Made by a program: the position numbers and the translations under genes. From contig CAVNZM010000012.1 of assembly GCA_963693365.1 (NCBI GenBank), positions 5,456,001-5,520,000 of the forward strand: a DNA stretch of 64,000 nt. The letters are read 5' to 3'. Under the pieces are notes generated by a model. It was not told the DNA's origin. It did no database searches and saw nothing but the letters and a program-made list of their open reading frames with translations. Every line of letters starts with the position of its first letter. The first letter of the stretch is position 1. Positions 42,263 to 54,424 of the stretch are shown one piece after another. This DNA is from Amoebidium appalachense. Its lineage: Eukaryota > Ichthyosporea.

Positions 42263-45200
42263 CTAGGAACTGGTACCACCATGGACCCTGCCCATGTGCT
42301 CGTATACGGGGCTGCCGGAATCATAGACGGCCAGGCACACCCAGCAGATGTGGGCCCTGCACAGGGCACATGTCATGTGGTTGCAGCCTGAACTTTTTTC
42401 GATCAGCGCATGCCAGCGGGGGCATGCCTTGGCCCCCACCTGCTGCCGCCACACCTCAAGGGCCACGTCATCAGGCCCCATACCATCCTGCCTGAGCAAC
42501 CGGTCAGCAGGCACACACAGCTCACATTTGGCTACATTGCACCTACCCACCCGCAAACACAAATCAATGGAAACCACAACACTCTGGATGCAGGTATAAG
42601 AACTGTTTGATGCCAATGGCAGAGAGAGAGAGACACACACACAAGCACACAAACATGTACAGCAGTCGATGGTGCACAGATGTCTACGTTTGTGTCCCAC
42701 CCAGCACGGCCACCAACAATGAGATCTAGGCAAGCCCAGTCATACACATATGCCTTCATGCTATGTGGGGATGCATGAGGGCATTCACCTTGTGCTGGGC
42801 GCATGTCAGGCCCTCGTGGTAGGCCACATGGCAGCTGGTGCAAACGGTCTGCAGGCAGCCTGGGCACAGCCGTGGCCCCTGGCCTGCCCGGTACAGCTGC
42901 ACCCACCCTCAGTACTATGCACATCACAGCAGGTCGGCCCTGCACCTGGGGCTTCATTTTGCCACTGGCCACAACAGGGCAACGTGAGTCAGACGGAGTG
43001 AAAGACACGGGAAAAGGGGGGGGGGGGGGTATAGGGCATAGGCCCACCTCAGGACAGTCCGGGGTGACACAGAAGCACAGGGTGTCTGTGTGTGCAGCCA
43101 TGTAGCTTCTAAATGCAGCCTGGCTGTGGGCTGCCAGTCCCCACAACCCAACCAGGTCCACCAGGCTGCTGAGGTGCACGGGGCTGGCACAGCCCTCGGC
43201 CACACAGGCCAGGAGGTAGGTGGGGGCTGGGGCCTGCAGCATGTGCTGGGCACGGGGGGGGCAGTAGCCGTGGCCACAGCCAGCTAGCACGTAGCCGGGG
43301 CCACCCACATTGCACGTGCACACGGGGCACACTGGGCCGTTGTCGTGGGTTGGGGTGGCGGTGTTGGTGGCTGCTGACGCCACAATGTCTGGAAGAAGAA
43401 GTGTGAGAGGGCGCACACACTTAGGCCCTAATGTATGCTTCACCCCGCACATTAGAACGTAAATCATAATCACCCGCAAAGAGCTTCGACATATCGTAGG
43501 AGCAAAGAACAAAAAGCAAAAGACAGAATAAGCCATCTTGCATCCACCCTCCACCTCCCTATGTCCATACCCCCTCCCTCCCCCCCCCCCCCCCCCCCCC
43601 CCAAAAGCATGTCTATCGCACCCTTTATCATCTGGGTGGCCACGGCCACGGCAGCAGGCTGGCCCTGCACGATTGCCGTGTGCCGGTGAAGGTCCAGTAT
43701 GATCTGGCTAGCCCCTGCCACCTCGCAGATACTGTCTGTGCCGTGCCGCAGCAGCGCCCTCAGGCCCACGGTGCCCAGCTGGGTGGTGTAGCGGCCCTGC
43801 CAGAGGCCAGCAAGCAGGCCAACCTTGGCCCCTGTTGCTGCCTGCACGTGCTGGCAGCGCCGTGCAGGCGCACTAGGCCTGTGGGGCTGTTACGGTGCAC
43901 AAACACCCCATGTCTGGTCCCCAGGCCCTGCAGCTGGCGCACCACCCAGCTGCTGGCTAGCAGGCTGCTGTGGGCCTCATCCACTGACAGAACCTGCCCT
44001 GCATGGTGCAGAGGGTGGAGGGGGGCATGTGAGCACAGAACTGCTTGTTGGGGGGGGGGGGGGGGGGGGAAGGGGGGAGGGGGGAGGGGGAGTTTCTGGG
44101 CTGGTGGTGATAGCAGTGGTGTGGGGAATCACTGGTTAAAATGGGGGAGGAAAAGGGGGGGGGGGGGGGGAGGGGGGATGTGTGTAGGGATACTGGGAAG
44201 GAGAGAAAGGTGAAAAACGTAAGAGATATAGTGAGGAAAAAGACCTGAAGAGGTGTATTCTGAATTTCAGCAGAGTAAATGTGCCGTTCTTTTGTGCAGG
44301 CCGATATGGAGAAGCTGCCCCCCTCCTCCCCCCTCTTTTTTTTTTCGTTTTTTCTTTTTCTTTTTCTTTTTCTTTTTCGAAAGTTCTTCTTTTTCTTTTG
44401 TTGGGAGGGGGGGGGGGGGGGGGGGGGGATAATCTGCAGTGAGCATGCCATATTTGCATTTCATGCATTGAGGGATTGATAAGAACCTAACTAGTTATTT
44501 TTTGCAGCACCAACAGCCAACCACAGCCCACAGCCCACCCCCCGTACCAGCAAGCAGGCCATCGAATGCACGCTTGGCCTCGGCCAGGCCGGGGCCCGTA
44601 GCACTGCTGATCCTGACCATAGGCACGGGCCCAGACTGCTGATCCTGACCATAGGCACGGGCCCAGACTGCTGATCCTGACCATAGGCACGGGCCCAGAC
44701 TGCTGATCCTGACCATAGGCACGGGCCCAGACTGCTGATCCTGACCATAGGCACGGGCCCAGACTCGTACACGTGCACCGAGATGTTCCTCTCGCCCCTG
44801 ACATTGCCTCCATCAACACCAGCCCCCTCCAATTTCTCCTTCAGCTCGTTTATATTCTCCTTCACAAGCGTTAATAGTGCCGGCAGAACCTTGAACTTGA
44901 CTGACACCACTCTGGTGATTGTGAGCCCAGCCGCACCCTTGTCCCCCTGCTCTGTACTGTGTTTTGCCGACCACTCTGCGGCTCGCCTAGCCCCCTCCTC
45001 TGCCTCATATGTGGCCAGGGCCCGCCTGGTGCTGCTGCCGCCTGTTTGTTTGGGCAGCACGTCGAAGGCCAGCACGGGCCCAAACTGCTGCAGCCTCTCA
45101 CGCACATCCTGCTCGCTCAGTCCTGCTGGCTGCGGCCCAGGCGCCAGATCTGACGCCCCCGGAAACCGGCCCAACAGCTGCTGCCTGCCATAGCCGCTGG

Positions 45201-46677
45201 GGAGGTTGCCCACCCACACCGTGTATATGGTGCCTGCCCGTCTTGCCCCTCGACCAAACGGCACATGTGTGGGCTGCTTGAACGTGCACTTGAGCCTGGC
45301 CCCCATAAACGGTACCCCGTCGTTCTTTAGTGCAAATTTCTCTGCAGCGGCGGCACTGCGGTTGTGCACAAAGGCAAAGCACGAGGGCGCCCTCCACTGC
45401 AAGCACACTGTCCTGTTCTGGACCATAGTGGTGTCTGTGCCCGCTGCCTGTCTGGCCGTGACCCTGTCTCCGTCCACCACCAACCCTTGCAGGCCCTCCA
45501 CGAGCCCCCCTTGCCTCTGCCTCGTGCTCGTACGTGACCACCGCCGTGCCTGTGCGCCCAATTGCACCTGTTCCCCCTGGGGCGGCCCTCAGCTGCACGT
45601 GCAACACCTTCCCGTAGTTCTCGGCCACAGCTGTCACCCTGGCCGCACATATACCACTGGGCAAGTTGGATAGCGGCACGTCACTCCTGTCCCCTGCAAA
45701 CACTAGGCGGAAGATACACACCCCGTCCTCCACGTGTGCACGGGTGGTTCCGGCCACCGCCACGACCCTCGGGCACACTGTCTTGTCTTTGTGCACAACG
45801 GTGGTTGGGTTGGGTGCCGACGTAGCCATGACTGTTGTTGGTTGGGATGGGGAAGGCACAGTTGTTGCATCGGTGGGGTGAAGGAATGGACACAGCCGTT
45901 TCTGCATCGGTTCTGGAGGTAGAATGTGCACACCGGGGGGGTTGTAACAACGGGTGTGGAGGTACTTGGGGTAGTGCAGGTTTCTTGCTGGTGTGGCTGT
46001 GAGGGATGCACAAAGGGGCAGGCCGTGCCATTGCGGCAGCTGCCAGCCCGGTAGAACTTGCACTCAGTCCCAGCACTGGCACCATGCTGCGTGGGCCCAT
46101 GAGTTTGAAGATCGTGCCAAAGACACAAACGTTACTGTTAATGCAATATTCCGGATTTTTTTTTAGTTTAGAAAATAAAAAAAGAAACAAGCACTCGGTA
46201 TCATGCAAGACCCTGTTTTCACACACGCTGGCACTGCAAAAGTAACGTATGCAGCTGAACTGCAAGCACCAGCATATACTCCCTATGACTCTATGAACCA
46301 TGCCAGCCATGACATCTAAAGTTATAAAATTAAATTCGTCCCAACTGGCAGCTTGCCCAAGACTTTTCTTTGAAAAAAAAGGGGTGTTTTTTGACATTCC
46401 TGGTCTGCTAAACAGCAACCGGGAGATTGCCATAACACCATCTGGTGTGATCTTGACATGAACACTTAGTAGACCACCTCACCTGCACAAGCGCTGTGTG
46501 TAAAAGCTGGCAACGCTCCCCATTTCTACATGCACCCCTGGCATCGTGAATGCAGGGGGTCTTGGCCGTGGTTGGTGCTGCTGGGGCAGTGGCAGTGGCG
46601 TGGAAGAACGGGCAGGCTGAGCCAGCCCGACAGTTGCCCTGGGCAAAATAGCGGCAAGGAACAAGTAGGGTGGCCAT
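42263..46677 (-). pseudogene. CCCH-zinc-finger / RRM / KH-like / RING-IBR-RING gene (DEAH11/12-type C-terminus), degraded
   Basis: Exons on the minus strand: 46483-46677 (ATG 46677), 44548-46086, 43622-43998, 43048-43388, 42789-42896 and 42263-42583. In order they encode CCCH fingers (CRYFAQGNCRAGSACPFFH; CKFYRAGSCRNGTACPFVH), two RRM-like regions (TIYTVWVGNLPSGYG), a helical KH-like segment (VQGQPAAVAVATQMIK), RING1 (CPVC...GCGHGYC), IBR (LCPGCLQTVCTSCHVAYHEG) and RING2 (IEKSSGCNHMTCALCRAHIC then WVC...YEHMGRVHG). The RBR end resembles DEAH11/12 plant-type helicase tails, RNA-linked E3 ligases; no helicase is present here. Lesions: a frame shift in the fourth CCCH finger (about 45890-45905), a shift at a C6 run (45505-45510), a 32-bp x5 repeat that breaks frame (44604-44763) and a shift near 43850. 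One RING1 cysteine has become Arg and one RING2 cysteine Trp. Neighbouring genes lack such damage, so sequencing error is a poor explanation, though not excluded. Confidence 0.75.
44604..44763 (-). repeat. 32-bp tandem repeat, five exact copies, inside a coding exon
   Basis: Five perfect copies of a unit beginning (plus strand) CTGCTGATCCTGACCATAGG and ending CACGGGCCCAGA. Because 32 is not a multiple of 3, the minus-strand frame cycles through all three frames, giving SGPVPMVRISS, then LGPCLWSGSAV, then WARAYGQDQQ. All are open. With one or four copies the upstream RRM frame reads into ATGPGLAEAKRAFDGLLA and on into exon 3; with five it does not. Confidence 0.95.
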
Positions 46678-47123
46678 GCTGCTGGCTAATAGACCACCAA
46701 CGCAGCCCTGGGGGTCACCAAAATGACTGAAGTAGATTTCTTTCCCCACTATAGTCCTGCAAGACTCTTGCAAGGCGGCTCTTCTATCATCAGTCAGCAG
46801 TTCGCACCATGTCAAAGAGAGCTGTCAAAGTGAACAGCAAGCCACAAAACTCCAAAGAGCAACTTGGAGGTGTTTGCGCAATCACTCTTGGTGCCGTTTA
46901 GGCCAATTAGATGTCGAGAAAAATTTGAACCCCATATAGGTTGAATATTTTGTGTTGCGCATTTTGATTGGCTAAAAATGCAGCACCCGTGGCTCACACT
47001 TGCGGCTCACGCAGTCACACAACAGGAGCAAACGGAAGAGGCAGTCAAGGTTCAACTTGTGACGGCTAGGCCCCTAACAAATCCGCATTAGGTTCGTCAT
47101 GCTTGTGCACCGCAGCAGATAGG
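46678..47123. promoter_or_regulatory. Short divergent promoter region (RBR gene and IP3 receptor)
   Basis: Only 446 bp separate the two start codons, so the promoters must overlap. It has an inverted CCAAT box (ATTGG at 46966-46970) and no TATA box or homopolymers. If the RBR locus is dead, the region may now serve only the IP3 receptor. Confidence 0.5.
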
Positions 47124-47750
47124 ATGTGGGAGCAGGCCTTGTTTGATACGGGCCGGGAGGACAGCTCCCAGGTGCTGCGGTTTGGGGACGTAGTGAGTCT
47201 GTACACAGAGAGCGAGGACCCCAAACTTGCCGGGTTTGTGAGCACCCTTGGGCTCATAGATGACCGCTGCATCCTTCGGCCATTTGAGTGCAAGCCCGAG
47301 GGCAATAACCTGCCCAGCAAATTTCGAGACTGCCTCTTCCGCATATGCCCCGCCAACCGTTACTCGGCACAGCGGCAGTTCTTGAATGCTAAGAACCAGC
47401 AAAAGGCGCAACAGCACGGCACAGACCACTTTGCGGAAGCAGTGACGCTGAAAAAGCTGCAGGTACGGGGGCATAGGGTTGGTGCTAGGGGGTACTCAGT
47501 GCGGGGTATTTGGTGAAGGCGTACTTTTATACTTCGCTATGCCCTTGTAAGGCCTTTTGCAAATTTAACACTGGCTAGCAGCAAGCGGCGGAACTCGAGA
47601 GGCGACAGAATGAGCAGGACACGAAGAGAGCGTTTGGCTCACGCGTGGTCTACGGGCAGCCTATACAGGTAGCAATCCCGGCCTATATTGTTGCCACCAG
47701 ACACAACCACACGCACACATACACAGACGCGCGCGTGTGCGCGCGCACGG

Positions 47751-47797
<47 letters not shown>

Positions 47798-47810
47798 ACA
47801 CGCGCGCGCG

Positions 47811-47866
<56 letters not shown>

Positions 47867-47945
47867 GATGCACACACACATATAACCACGGTCACAACCG
47901 CGTGCACACGCGCACACTCAGACAGACACACATTTGCGCGCACAT

Positions 47946-48009
<64 letters not shown>

Positions 48010-51000
48010 GGAGAGGGAGAGGGAGAGGGAGAGGGAGAGGGAGAGGGAGAGGGAGAGGGAGAGGGAGAGGGAGAGGGAGAGGGAGAGGGAGAGGGAGAGG
48101 GAGAGGGAGAGGGAGAGGGAGAGGGAGAGGGAGAGACACACGGATGCTGCACAGGCACACATATGAACATAAACGTACAGATCGACACTTACACACACGA
48201 GTACCTGCACGACCTTCGCACAGATTCGCACACAAACACTTACATTCAACAGAAGTGGATCACTCACACTTGTACATGCACTTGAACTTGCACCCACACA
48301 CACACGGAGCACAGCAACATGCACGTGGATATGCTATGCCGTTGGCTGTTCCTAGTGGCCACCACACACGTACAGAAGCACACACACACACACACGTGGA
48401 AGACACGTACATGTTTGTAAAGCACACAAAGACTGATCATTCACAAGCACCCACCAGTGTTTATAAAGTGTTAACACAGACAGCACAAACACATGGAGTC
48501 ATCAGGAAACATGCAAACTATTACCCATGCATAACCCAAGACGTGTATTATACACGTGTTGTACGTTCAAGTGGCTAATTATAAGTATTTTATGTGCCCC
48601 CGTCTTACTATGATGTTTCCTTTTGGCTCACCACATAGTGTTGTGATCAGGCTTCGTGCGCGCAGGGGGTATGTGTGTTTGTGTCTCTGTGAGCGTGCAA
48701 ACACGTGGTTTATTTTTAAATGCCCGTTGCTGAGGTAGGTAGGTATGTGGTGGCCGTGGCATGTCAGATATTTCTGTGTGCTCTGGGCCAATCCATCCTC
48801 GTGCATTAGGCACCTGCACATGCATTGTACACCCTCACATTATGAGACAACATACACCCTCAAATTATGAGGCAACATACACCCTCAAATTTTGAGGCAA
48901 CATACACCCTCAAATTATGAGGCAACATACACCCTTAAATTATGTGGCAACATACACCCTGAAATTATGTGGCCAACATACACCCTCAAATTATGTGGCC
49001 AACATACACCCTGAAATTATGTGGCCAACCTACCCCCCCTACCTATATGGCCAACATACCCCCTCTACCTATGTGGCCAACATACCCCCTCTACCTATGA
49101 GGCAACATACCCCCCCTACTCTATGCGCCCAACCTATACACGCTACTCTATGCGCCCAACCTATACACGCTACTCTATGCGCCCAACCTATACACGCTAC
49201 TCTATGCGCCCAACCTACACACGCTACTCTATGCGCCCAACCTACACACGCTACTCTATGCGCCCAACCTATACACGCTACTCTATGCGCCCAACCTATA
49301 CACGCTACTCTATGCGCCCAACCTATACACGCTTCTCTATGCGCCCAACCTATACACCCTACTCTATGCGCCCAACCTATACACCCTACTCTATGCGCCC
49401 AACCTATACACACTAGTTCTGCGGCCACCATACCCGCTCTACCCATGTCTATCCATAGTGCTAGTGTACATGAACACGCATTGACCTTGGCTGCAGCTGC
49501 TGCACCAGAAGAGCAACAAGTATGTGACGGTGCACCGCATGCCTGCCCTGCTGGAGAAGAATGCCATGAGGGTCACCCTGGAGCCCCACGGCAGCGAGGT
49601 AGTCTCCATCCTGGCCATGCATCTTGATTTCCCCCTCCCCCCCCCCCCCCCCCCCCCCACTCCCCTTCCCTCTCCCCCCCCTCCCCCTTCTTTCCCATCT
49701 CCCTTTTTACAAGGACTTTGTTTTTTGGCGTGTACGTGCTGCGTACCAAGGGTTATGTCAAGACCAATTAATTCTGTTTTGGTGTTACGCCCGAATTTCA
49801 ACTGCTTGTAGTAATGAGAAGGCAATCTGCTCTTCTAGAACCAAGGAACACGTGTGTCTGTCTGGCAGCTGTCATCCGTGCACACATGCCAATGCTCACT
49901 TGCTTGCTACAGGGGACGTGGTTCACCATCATGCCCTGCTACAAGCACCGCACCACCGGCAACGAGGTATGATGGCACGGGCAGGGGGGAGGGAAGGGGG
50001 GGGGGGGCTTGTTTTTTTTTCCTGGGGGTGTGTGTGTGTGTGGCGGGGGGAGGGAGGGAGGGGGAGGGGGGGGGGGGGAGAGGGGAGGGGCGAGTGGAGT
50101 GGGCTCGATGCGATGTTGGTACCTGGGGGGGGGAGGGGGGGGGGGTTGGGAGAAGGGGGGGGGGGTAAGTGACAGGGGAAGGGGGGAGGGGTGGGGGGGG
50201 GGGGGGGGGGGGGAATGGAAGGAGGGGAGGGGCAGGGATCGAGGGGAGGGATAGAGGTTGGCTGAGAGGCGAGGGAACGGGGAGGGGGGAAGGAGAGCGA
50301 AGAGGAGGAAAAGGGAGAGAGTGTGTTTGGACGTATCCTTGTGTACACTGGGGTGCGACGGAGCTGAGGTGGACACGGGGGGATGGGATGGGATGTATGT
50401 GTTGAATGGGAGGGCAGCTACCTACCGCTTGTCGTGAATCTGAGTGTGGAGGGTGGATACCCGGTGGACTGCATGTAGTGCTTGTGTTTTTCTCTAGTGT
50501 GGCTGTTTAAAAAAAAAAAAAAAGGTTTTGGAGAAGAAATCAACGGAATGTCGGTGTGGGAGGGTGCGAGGGAAGGACACAGACAATCTCTGATCTCAAC
50601 TCATTATTTGGTCATCCTGGTCTGTGTGAAGGTTGTAAGGGAACCGACGGGGTATTGGGGCAAAAAATGCGGGGCCAAGGCTGCGGCAAACAGTTGATAG
50701 TAGCCAAGGATAGTAGAAGGTGTTTTTGCTGGCAATGTACGTCATGTGTGCGTAATGGAGGGTATGGGGGCCAGTTTTCTTGCTGTGTTTGGTGGATGGG
50801 TGGTGATGGTTGGTGGGTGCAGGTGATGACGGGGGACAAGGTGTCCCTGGTGTCGGGCATGGGCAACCCCCTGCATGCCAGCACCATGGATATCAGTGGC
50901 CACGACAGTGCAAAGGAGGTCAACATAGCTGCTACTACAACTAGCTGGGAGGTACGGGGCACAGTGCACATGTGCACACACGCACACAGGCACATGCACA

Positions 51001-51071
51001 TGCACACATACAAAGGCACACACACACACACACACACACACACAGGCACACCCACCCACACACATGCACAT

Positions 51072-51134
<63 letters not shown>

Positions 51135-52092
51135 CAGGCATGGTCATCAGTTGAACAAATTAGCGCCCACGCACGTGTGAAAGGACATACACACACGGAC
51201 ACACACAGTTACAACCTAGGAGCCACAACATGCAGCTTTCCACGCACAGCATCATTCAGGCAGGCACCTATTTGCCTGGTTGGCCATATGTCCTCCTGCA
51301 CACAGAGCGATAGCAGGCATGTGCACGTGAGAACACACAGGCGCACACTCACACCCATACACTGCCACACCCAAAAGTCCATGCAACCACACACGCCAAT
51401 CAGTCAACCGTAGCCACATGCGCTTACACAAACACTTGTGAATGTGCATGAGTGTTTGGCACTATCAATGGCCACACACAGCAGAACACCCACATACAGT
51501 CCTCTCTCGGACACGGGAATGTGTCAGGTTGAAGAGCATTTTGTGGGGGGAAAGGAGGGGAAGGGGGTGAGTGCACATTGCTCTGAAGAAGCCCGTACAT
51601 ATATCTCGTGCCGCCATGCATGGCTAGCTGCACCAGACACACATGCACACGGAACGCAAATATGCCGATGTGCCCGTGCCCACCATGTCTGTGGGGCGGC
51701 TTCTCTAATGCCTGCCTGGCCGGGCGCAGTTCAAGCTGTTTCTGGAGTACCACCCGCACTCGGAGGAGTACCTCAAGGGCGGGGATGTGGTGCGTCTCTT
51801 CCACTCGGAGGAGCAGAAGTTCCTGACGTGTGATGGTATGCATGTGGCCCAGGGGGGGAGGGGGGGGGGGGAGGGGGGGAAGGGGGGCAGGGAGGGGTGT
51901 TGGGGGGGAGGACGGGTTGAGTCCCCTGCTTGCTGACAACACTCACTCCCCTGCAGTGTACAAGGAGGAGAAGTGTGTGTTCCTGCGCACTACAGGCAGG
52001 ACCTCAAAGTCCTCTGCAACTACCTCCCAGGTATCGTGCCTGCCCCTCCCCTCTACCCGGCCCCCCTTCCCGTCCCCTTCCCCCCCTCTCCC

Positions 52093-52123
<31 letters not shown>

Positions 52124-54293
52124 ACACAGACACACACACACACACAGACACACACACAGACACCACCAACTGCACGGTGTGCTGACTGCTAGTGCACTTG
52201 GGACACAGGCCATGTGGGAGGTGGAGGTGCGCACGGCCGAGGCCACGGGCAGTGGTCTGGGGCTGTGGGGCAGCCTGTACCGCTTCAAGCACATGGCCAC
52301 GGGCGAGTATCTGACTGCGGCCGTGGACCGCACGGCTGCAGCCCGATCCGGGGGTGGGCCCTCGGACCATGACTGTGGGTGGCCCCATGCACGGCTCATA
52401 GTGGGCATTGTGGGGGGCGGGCTAATGGCTGGGCTGATGGGCTCTGGCAGGCCCCTACCATCTGACCACCACACCGGACCGCAATGACGATAACACGCTG
52501 TTTGAGCTGACACCAACAAACATCGAAAAGCCAGACCAGTCGGTGGGTGGCTTGCTGCAGCCCTAGATGTGTGTACCTGCTAATGGCAGCGTGGTGAGAG
52601 GAAGCAGGACTATGTGGCCCCTGATATAATTTGCTGATCGGAATGGGGGGTGGGCAGGTGGCACGCAACTCATATGTGCGGCTCAAGCACCACCTGTCAT
52701 TCCGCCACAAGTGGGTCACGTCCACATCCATCCCCATCGACAAGGACAAGGCCAACCCCATCATGATGAAAGTGGTGCGTATGCTGTGCCTGTGCCTGCA
52801 CGTGTGCATGGTGGTGATAAGAACGGGCCAAGTGCGGGCCTGTGGTAGTAACGGCCACTAGGACAGCCGCCAAGGCAAGGGGGGATGGGATGAAATATCT
52901 CAGTGTGGTGATGTTGTTGGGTGGGGGGGATCGGGTATTTGTCTTTTAGGCCAAATGATTGGGTGGTTGGTCGTGGTGGTCGCGGTGTTGGGGGATTTGG
53001 GGGGGGAAGGGGGGGGGGAGAGGGGGGGGATGGTTGGAAAGGAAGGAATAGAAACAAGGAAGAAGGGAGTTAGTGATGTTTTGGGGCAGGCGGAGGAGCA
53101 TGGGCACATGGGCGAGCACTGACAGAGGGGGTGCAGGGGCTGTCCAGCAAGCGGGAGGACAAGGAGGCGTTTGCGATTGTCCACGTGCACTCGGGGGAGA
53201 TCAGGGACCTGGACTTTGTCAACGACGCTAGCAGGCTGCTGGCTGACTATGCGGCTGAGCTCAAAAAAGGATTTGTGGACGAGGTGTGTGCTGCAATGCA
53301 CTGCCTTGTTTTTATATGTTCATACCGCTCGGCTGGTGCCGCTGACTGAGCTCACAACTCTTGTGGAGGTTTTTAAACGATAGATTGAGCTTGAATAAAT
53401 TGTGAGTGTCGACAGGTATCTATCTCATCTACAAACTTCTCTCGTTTTTTCATATAGGGTTGGTCAAGTTTTTTTGGAGCAAGATTCGAGATTTTGGGAT
53501 AGTTTTGGAACTGGCATCGGATGTGACTGAGTGCGGCCAATGATAATCTGTTCCTTTCATATTAGCCCAATCACAAGTTTGAATCGAGTGCTCGTACAAC
53601 AAATAGTTAGCTGCTTTTCATCAACTTCGTGTTCACATAGAAACCACAAACTCGCTCTTGTTCGAGGTGCCATCCCCCCATCTCTATGTGGCGAAACTGC
53701 CGGCCCAAAGAGGTCCATGGCCGTGTATCTGACACATGATGGATGCAGGGCAGCCACTTTCAGCACGAGACCAAGTCAGCCATTAAGCTGTTGGGCGATC
53801 TGATCTGCTTTGCCGTCGATGCGGACTTCGGGACAGGCGATGTCTTTGCCCTGCTCAACCGCACCCCAAACAGGTGCAACCCCTGCACACGCACGGCGTT
53901 TTTTTTTTTTTGTTTTGGTGGGGGGGGGAAGGCAATCATTGACGGTGTGTGTGTGCAGGGACCGGCAGAAGCTGCTGCGTGAGCAGAGTGTAGTGGATGA
54001 GGTGTTTGAGATCCTGGCCGCACCATTCACGGACAAAGGTGCCCTACCTGTCCCCTCTACCAGCACATACGGCCCCGACTGCTAGCAGCAGGGTTACTCA
54101 CGTGCTTGCAGGGTTCAGTGGGCGCATGATGCGCCTGGAGCAACTGCAAGACACCAGCAACAAGCGCTTCAGTGATATCCGCATGCTGTGCTCCCTGTGC
54201 TACCGCCTGATTAGACACGTCCAGCAGGACTATAGGGTGCGTGGCCCCACGTGTGTGTGCATGGTGGGTGGGCTGCATGCAGGGCACTGACTA

Positions 54294-54366
<73 letters not shown>

Positions 54367-54392
54367 GTGTGGGTGTGTGGGTGTGTGTGTGT

Positions 54393-54424
<32 letters not shown>

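Larger units (their letters stand above)
47124..53283 (+). other. IP3 receptor exons 1-11: suppressor and MIR region
   Basis: Exon borders read from phase-consistent GT-AG sites: 47124-47462, 47582-47668, 49497-49598, 49913-49966, 50823-50951, 51730-51835, 51957-52030, 52209-52374, 52451-52542, 52658-52774 and 53137-53283. Exon 11 ends the beta-trefoil part ([20 protein letters not shown]). Intron 2 (1.8 kb) carries the CA/GA microsatellites and the 26-28-bp minisatellite. Confidence 0.9.

Noticed and set aside
49130-49412. CRISPR-like array
   Set aside because: Units are head-to-tail with no unique spacers, in an intron of a eukaryotic gene; it is a minisatellite.
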